Source: Pseudomonadota bacterium
Lineage (GTDB): Bacteria; Pseudomonadota; Alphaproteobacteria; Acetobacterales; Acetobacteraceae
Assembly: GCA_021841985.1 (NCBI GenBank)
Contig: JAKCCP010000252.1
Span: 1 to 9,404, forward strand
Length of the DNA: 9,404 nt
Reading direction: 5' to 3'
The notes below the pieces were generated by a model. The model was not told the DNA's origin. It searched no databases and saw nothing but the letters and a program-made list of their open reading frames with translations. Positions within the stretch are counted from its first letter, which is position 1; each line of letters opens with the position of its first letter. Both the position numbers and the translations under genes were made by a program. Of this stretch, positions 6,850 to 9,404 are shown piece after piece.

Positions 6850-8106
6850 TCAGGGCGCGCCGATAACCGGCTTGGCGGTCGCGAATTCGGGCGGATAGAC
6901 GACGGCGATCTTGCCGGCCGCGTCGAACTGACCGATCGGGGTCAATTCGCCGATCTGCGCGCCATCGTCACGCAATTCGAACGTGCCGACCAGGGTCTTG
7001 AGCTTTCCCGAAAGGCCGAAGACCGCGCGGCGGAGATCGGGTTGGGACAGGCTGTCGGCATGGGCCAAAGTCTCGCCGATGACGAGGCCGGTGACGTGGC
7101 CGGCGATGGCGTTCCAGCCGAATTCGACGCCGCCCTCGCCATAGGCTTTCTCGAAGGCGGCGCGCAGCTCCTCGACCGTCATGCCGATCTCCGGCTTGAG
7201 CGTGAGCCCGAGCGCGGTGACATAGGAAAACACGCCCGCCAAGCCTGACGCCCCGACATTCTTGAGCAGGACATTGGTCTCGATGCCGGGATAGAGGGTG
7301 AAGACTCCCTTGAATTTCTGGCCCGATTCCTGAAGATTGCGCAAAAACGCGATATCGTTGCCGACATAGCCGAGTTCGAGCACCATGTCCGGGTTGGTCG
7401 CCGCGATATTGTCGATCAGCACGGAATAATTCGAGGTGCTGGTCGGCACTCCCTGATCGAAGACGATCTCGACCGGCGAGCCCGGCTCTTTCAGCGCGGC
7501 GCGGATGGAATTCGCCTGGGTTCCGGTGAAATCATTGGTGGAATAGAGCAGGGCGACGCGTTTCGCGCCGAGCCTGGCCGCATCGCTTTTCAAAAATTCC
7601 CAGAGATAGCGCGGCCAGACGGTGGACACCGGATCGGCGAGCAGCGCGATATAGGGATTGTCCTTGCTGAAGAACGCCGCTCCCGTCCCGGTCGGGTCGA
7701 ACAGGAACATTTTGTGCTCGCGCGCGATCGGGACCGAAACCGCGGTCAGCACCGAGCCCGAATCGCAGACCAGGAGATCGACCTTGTCCTGGGTGATGAG
7801 CTGGTTGGTCAGCGTCGCCGCGGTGCCGGGGTTGCTCTGGTCGTCATAGGAGATCAGCTTGAGCGGGATTTTCTTGCCATAGGCTTTGACGAAGGCGCCG
7901 CCGTTCGCGTTCTGCTGCTCGACCCAGAGTTTGAGGGAATCATAAACCGGCATCGAGATGCTGGCATAGGGGCCGGAGCCGGCATGGAGATGGCCGATCT
8001 TGATGTCCGCCGGTGCCTCGTCGGCGCGCGCGCCGCCGGCCAGCACCCCCGCGACCACGACGGCGAAAACCGCCAAGCCGGGCCACCATTTCTGCCACGC
8101 CGCCAT
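6850..8106 (-). CDS. HAAT/LivK-type periplasmic substrate-binding protein, first gene of the importer operon
   Basis: This 418-residue type I periplasmic binding protein should deliver substrate to LivHM. It begins with a Sec-type signal: short charged start, hydrophobic run (about 10-24) and ARA-D cleavage near residue 28. The mature N-terminus ADIKIGHLHAGSGPYA (33-48) and DDQSNPGTAATLTNQLI (88-104) are typical of the LivK/amide-binding group. Other landmarks are VDLLVCDSGS near 109-118 and KRVALLYSTNDFTGTQ in the second lobe. AGGGGAGGA (8112-8120 on the minus strand) supports the ATG at 8106. A sigma70-like promoter lies just beyond it. The ligand could be a branched-chain amino acid, another amino acid, or a small amide or urea; the sequence does not decide. 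At 418 residues it is slightly longer than E. coli LivK. Confidence 0.93.
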   Translation of the reverse strand: MAAWQKWWPGLAVFAVVVAGVLAGGARADEAPADIKIGHLHAGSGPYASISMPVYDSLKLWVEQQNANGGAFVKAYGKKIPLKLISYDDQSNPGTAATLTNQLITQDKVDLLVCDSGSVLTAVSVPIAREHKMFLFDPTGTGAAFFSKDNPYIALLADPVSTVWPRYLWEFLKSDAARLGAKRVALLYSTNDFTGTQANSIRAALKEPGSPVEIVFDQGVPTSTSNYSVLIDNIAATNPDMVLELGYVGNDIAFLRNLQESGQKFKGVFTLYPGIETNVLLKNVGASGLAGVFSYVTALGLTLKPEIGMTVEELRAAFEKAYGEGGVEFGWNAIAGHVTGLVIGETLAHADSLSQPDLRRAVFGLSGKLKTLVGTFELRDDGAQIGELTPIGQFDAAGKIAVVYPPEFATAKPVIGAP

Positions 8107-8111
8107 GATTA

Positions 8112-8120
8112 TCCTCCCCT
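8112..8120 (-). promoter_or_regulatory. Ribosome binding site of the operon's binding-protein gene
   Basis: On the minus strand this reads AGGGGAGGA, five bases before the ATG at 8106. It is a strong Shine-Dalgarno match, the best in the operon apart from that of livG, and fits the need for more binding protein than permease. Confidence 0.75.
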
Positions 8121-8139
8121 ATCCCGCCATTGGCCCGGG

Positions 8140-8168
8140 AAATTACGGCGCGGCGCGATAGGGGTCAA
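8140..8168 (-). promoter_or_regulatory. Sigma70-like promoter of the Liv importer operon
   Basis: On the minus strand TTGACC (8163-8168) is followed after exactly 17 bases by TAATTT (8140-8145). The -35 box matches the consensus at five of six positions; the -10 box is weaker, matching three of six. The predicted transcript start near 8133 gives a leader of about 27 bases containing the ribosome site. This is the only well-formed promoter found in the window and would drive all five importer genes. Confidence 0.55.
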
Positions 8169-8194
8169 TGCAAGCTTCGCCGCGCATCGGTCAG

Positions 8195-8223
8195 GCGACA
8201 AAACCGCCGCGAGCGGTTAGACT
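8195..8223 (+). promoter_or_regulatory. Possible promoter of the divergent binding-protein gene
   Basis: GCGACA (8195-8200) and TAGACT (8218-8223) are 17 bases apart; each matches the sigma70 consensus at four of six positions. The predicted start near 8230 leaves a leader of about 40 bases before the ATG at 8271. It is a modest match in GC-rich DNA, supported mainly by its place and spacing. Confidence 0.3.
8202..8218. promoter_or_regulatory. Inverted repeat in the divergent control region, possible operator
   Basis: AACCGC (8202-8207) and GCGGTT (8213-8218) form a perfect six-base inverted repeat around a five-base centre. It fills most of the spacer of the possible plus-strand promoter and lies about 34 bases upstream of the -35 box of the operon promoter. 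That position would suit a repressor of the right-hand gene or a regulator of both. No regulator gene is visible in the window. A chance repeat is possible at this base composition. Confidence 0.35.
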
Positions 8224-8256
8224 CTCGCCAAGGCCGTCTGAAAGCGCCAGGAAACC

Positions 8257-8264
8257 GAGGAGGA
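8257..8264 (+). promoter_or_regulatory. Ribosome binding site that decides the start of the right-hand binding protein
   Basis: GAGGAGGA is a near-perfect Shine-Dalgarno sequence. It abuts the ATG at 8265 but lies six to seven bases from the ATG at 8271, so the second ATG is the likely start. Confidence 0.8.
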
Positions 8265-8270
8265 ATGTCC

Positions 8271-9404
8271 ATGCAGATCAGCCGCCGCGCCGCCCTGACT
8301 GGCACCCTTGCCCTGCTTGCCGCATCGCGAGGCCATGCCGCCGAGACGCTCAAGATCGGCATGGTCTCGCCGCTGACCGGCCCCGCCGCCGAGCCCGGAC
8401 GCATCCAGCTCAACAGCGCCCGTCTCGCGATGGACGAGGTGAACGCGGCCGGCGGCGTGCTCGGCCGGCCGGTGGAATTGGTGGTCGAGGATGACCAGAC
8501 CAGCAATCCCGGCGCTGTCCTCGCCTTCAGCCGGCTCGCCAATCGCGGTGATTGCGTCGGCTATATCGGCTCCATCCGCTCGACCCAGATGCAGGCGATG
8601 GCGCCCGATATCGCCCGTGTCGCGCGCCCGGTGATGTTCGGCGGCACCGACCCGACGCTGACCCATAGCGGCAATCCGTGGCTGTTCCGCTGCCGCCCGA
8701 ATGATCTCTATTCCGCCCGGGTGATCGCCGATTTTGGCGTGAACGACCTGAAAAAGCGCAAATGGGCGGTGGTCTATTCGACCGACGCCTTCGGCTCGAA
8801 CGGCATGAAGGCGCTGGTCAACTCCCTCGCCGGGCTTGGCGTTGCGCCGGTTCTGGTCCAGGGCTATGCCAACCAGCAGCCCGATTTCACCCCCGTCGTG
8901 CTCGCCGTGCGCGGCTCGGGAGCCGAGGTGATGGGGAGCTACTTCACCTTCGAGCCGGATCAGGCGGTGTTCGCCCGCCAGGTGCGCCAGCTCGGCCTTG
9001 CCATCCCCTGGGTCGGCTCGCCCTCCATCGCCTCGCCGGTGACGCTGCATCTCGCCGGCCCGGCGCTGTGGGGCACCTATGGTATCGCCGATTTCAACGT
9101 CGATTCGAGCCCCGCCGCCGGTGCCTTCGCCGCCGCCTACGCCCATGCCTATGGCGGGGCGGAGCCGGATAATGGCTGGACCTATGACGGGATGCACATT
9201 CTCGCCCGCGCGATCAACGCCGCCGGCGGCACCGACCCGGCGGCGATCCGCGCCGCCATCCTCGCCATTCGCGGCTATCAGGGCGCCGAGGGCGTCTATA
9301 ATTTCGACGCCAATGGCGACGGGTTACACGGCTACAACGTCGTGCAAAACGAGAAGGGGAAGCTGAAATTCATCCGCCACGTCGAATTCCCGCCCTCGGG
9401 CTGA
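8271..9404 (+). CDS. Second HAAT/LivK-type substrate-binding protein, Tat-like signal
   Basis: This 377-residue type I periplasmic binding protein belongs to the same superfamily as the operon's own binding protein but is divergent in sequence. Its N-terminus MQISRRAALTGTLALLAASR with GHA-AE (about 21-25) resembles a twin-arginine signal, so it is probably exported folded. The mature protein opens TLKIGMVSPLTGPAAEPG (26-43) and carries VNAAGGVLGRPVELVVEDDQ (57-76), the usual first-lobe pattern, followed by TSNPG (77-81) and GYIGSIRSTQ. The WTYDGMHILARAINAAGG block near the C-terminus is also typical of the family. The ATG at 8271 is chosen from the ribosome-site spacing; the frame is open to 8130 but those extra residues are arginine-rich and unlike a signal. 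The TGA stop is the last triplet of the window. No permease follows within view. It may use the neighbouring LivHMGF or one encoded beyond 9404. The ligand is unknown. Confidence 0.92.
   Translation: MQISRRAALTGTLALLAASRGHAAETLKIGMVSPLTGPAAEPGRIQLNSARLAMDEVNAAGGVLGRPVELVVEDDQTSNPGAVLAFSRLANRGDCVGYIGSIRSTQMQAMAPDIARVARPVMFGGTDPTLTHSGNPWLFRCRPNDLYSARVIADFGVNDLKKRKWAVVYSTDAFGSNGMKALVNSLAGLGVAPVLVQGYANQQPDFTPVVLAVRGSGAEVMGSYFTFEPDQAVFARQVRQLGLAIPWVGSPSIASPVTLHLAGPALWGTYGIADFNVDSSPAAGAFAAAYAHAYGGAEPDNGWTYDGMHILARAINAAGGTDPAAIRAAILAIRGYQGAEGVYNFDANGDGLHGYNVVQNEKGKLKFIRHVEFPPSG

Noticed and set aside
8130..8270. Extended N-terminus of the right-hand binding protein starting at 8130
   Set aside because: The added residues are arginine-rich, would hide the signal sequence and overlap the control region. 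The strong ribosome site points to the ATG at 8271.
8217..9197. 326-codon minus-strand frame across the right-hand binding protein
   Set aside because: It is antisense to a gene with ribosome site, signal sequence and family motifs, and encodes no recognisable domain.

Overview
The window is dense, GC-rich, third-position-GC-biased bacterial DNA holding eight protein genes and almost no spare sequence. The base composition, Tat signals and kinds of genes suggest an alphaproteobacterium, perhaps in the Acetobacteraceae/Rhodospirillales. That placement is an inference, since the window holds no rRNA or marker gene. No tRNA, rRNA, CRISPR array, insertion sequence or phage gene was seen.

Layout. 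Bases 1-638 (+) are the 3' end of a peptide-type ABC transporter ATPase resembling the second half of YejF. It runs head-on, 4 bases apart, into a Tat-exported SMP-30/gluconolactonase-family protein (643-1728, -). A 143-base divergent spacer separates that gene from fhs (1872-3554, +), encoding formate--tetrahydrofolate ligase. fhs converges, 21 bases apart, on a minus-strand operon spanning 8106 down to 3576. This operon is a complete branched-chain-amino-acid/amide-type (HAAT, Liv) ABC importer in the order binding protein, LivH, LivM, LivG, LivF. A 164-base spacer then separates the operon from a second binding protein of the same superfamily (8271-9404, +), whose stop codon is the last base triplet of the window.

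How the genes work together. The five Liv genes are tightly packed: a 10-base gap, then overlaps of 8, 11 and 11 bases. They look like one transcript driven by a good sigma70-type promoter in the 8107-8270 spacer. The two divergent binding proteins may feed the same permease, but their substrates cannot be read from the sequence. fhs captures formate as 10-formyl-tetrahydrofolate for C1 metabolism. The lactonase-like protein would act in the periplasm on an unknown lactone or ester.

No clearly new system is visible. The points most worth a second look are: a LivG subunit whose ABC signature has lost its conserved glycine (LNSAQ), which combined with LivF would give an importer with one degenerate ATP site; the divergent pair of binding proteins exported by different routes around a candidate operator; two nearly identical 11-base stop/start overlaps in the operon; a TTG start for livM; and the absence of a Shine-Dalgarno sequence at fhs, which instead shares an ATGA overlap with a 16-codon upstream reading frame.
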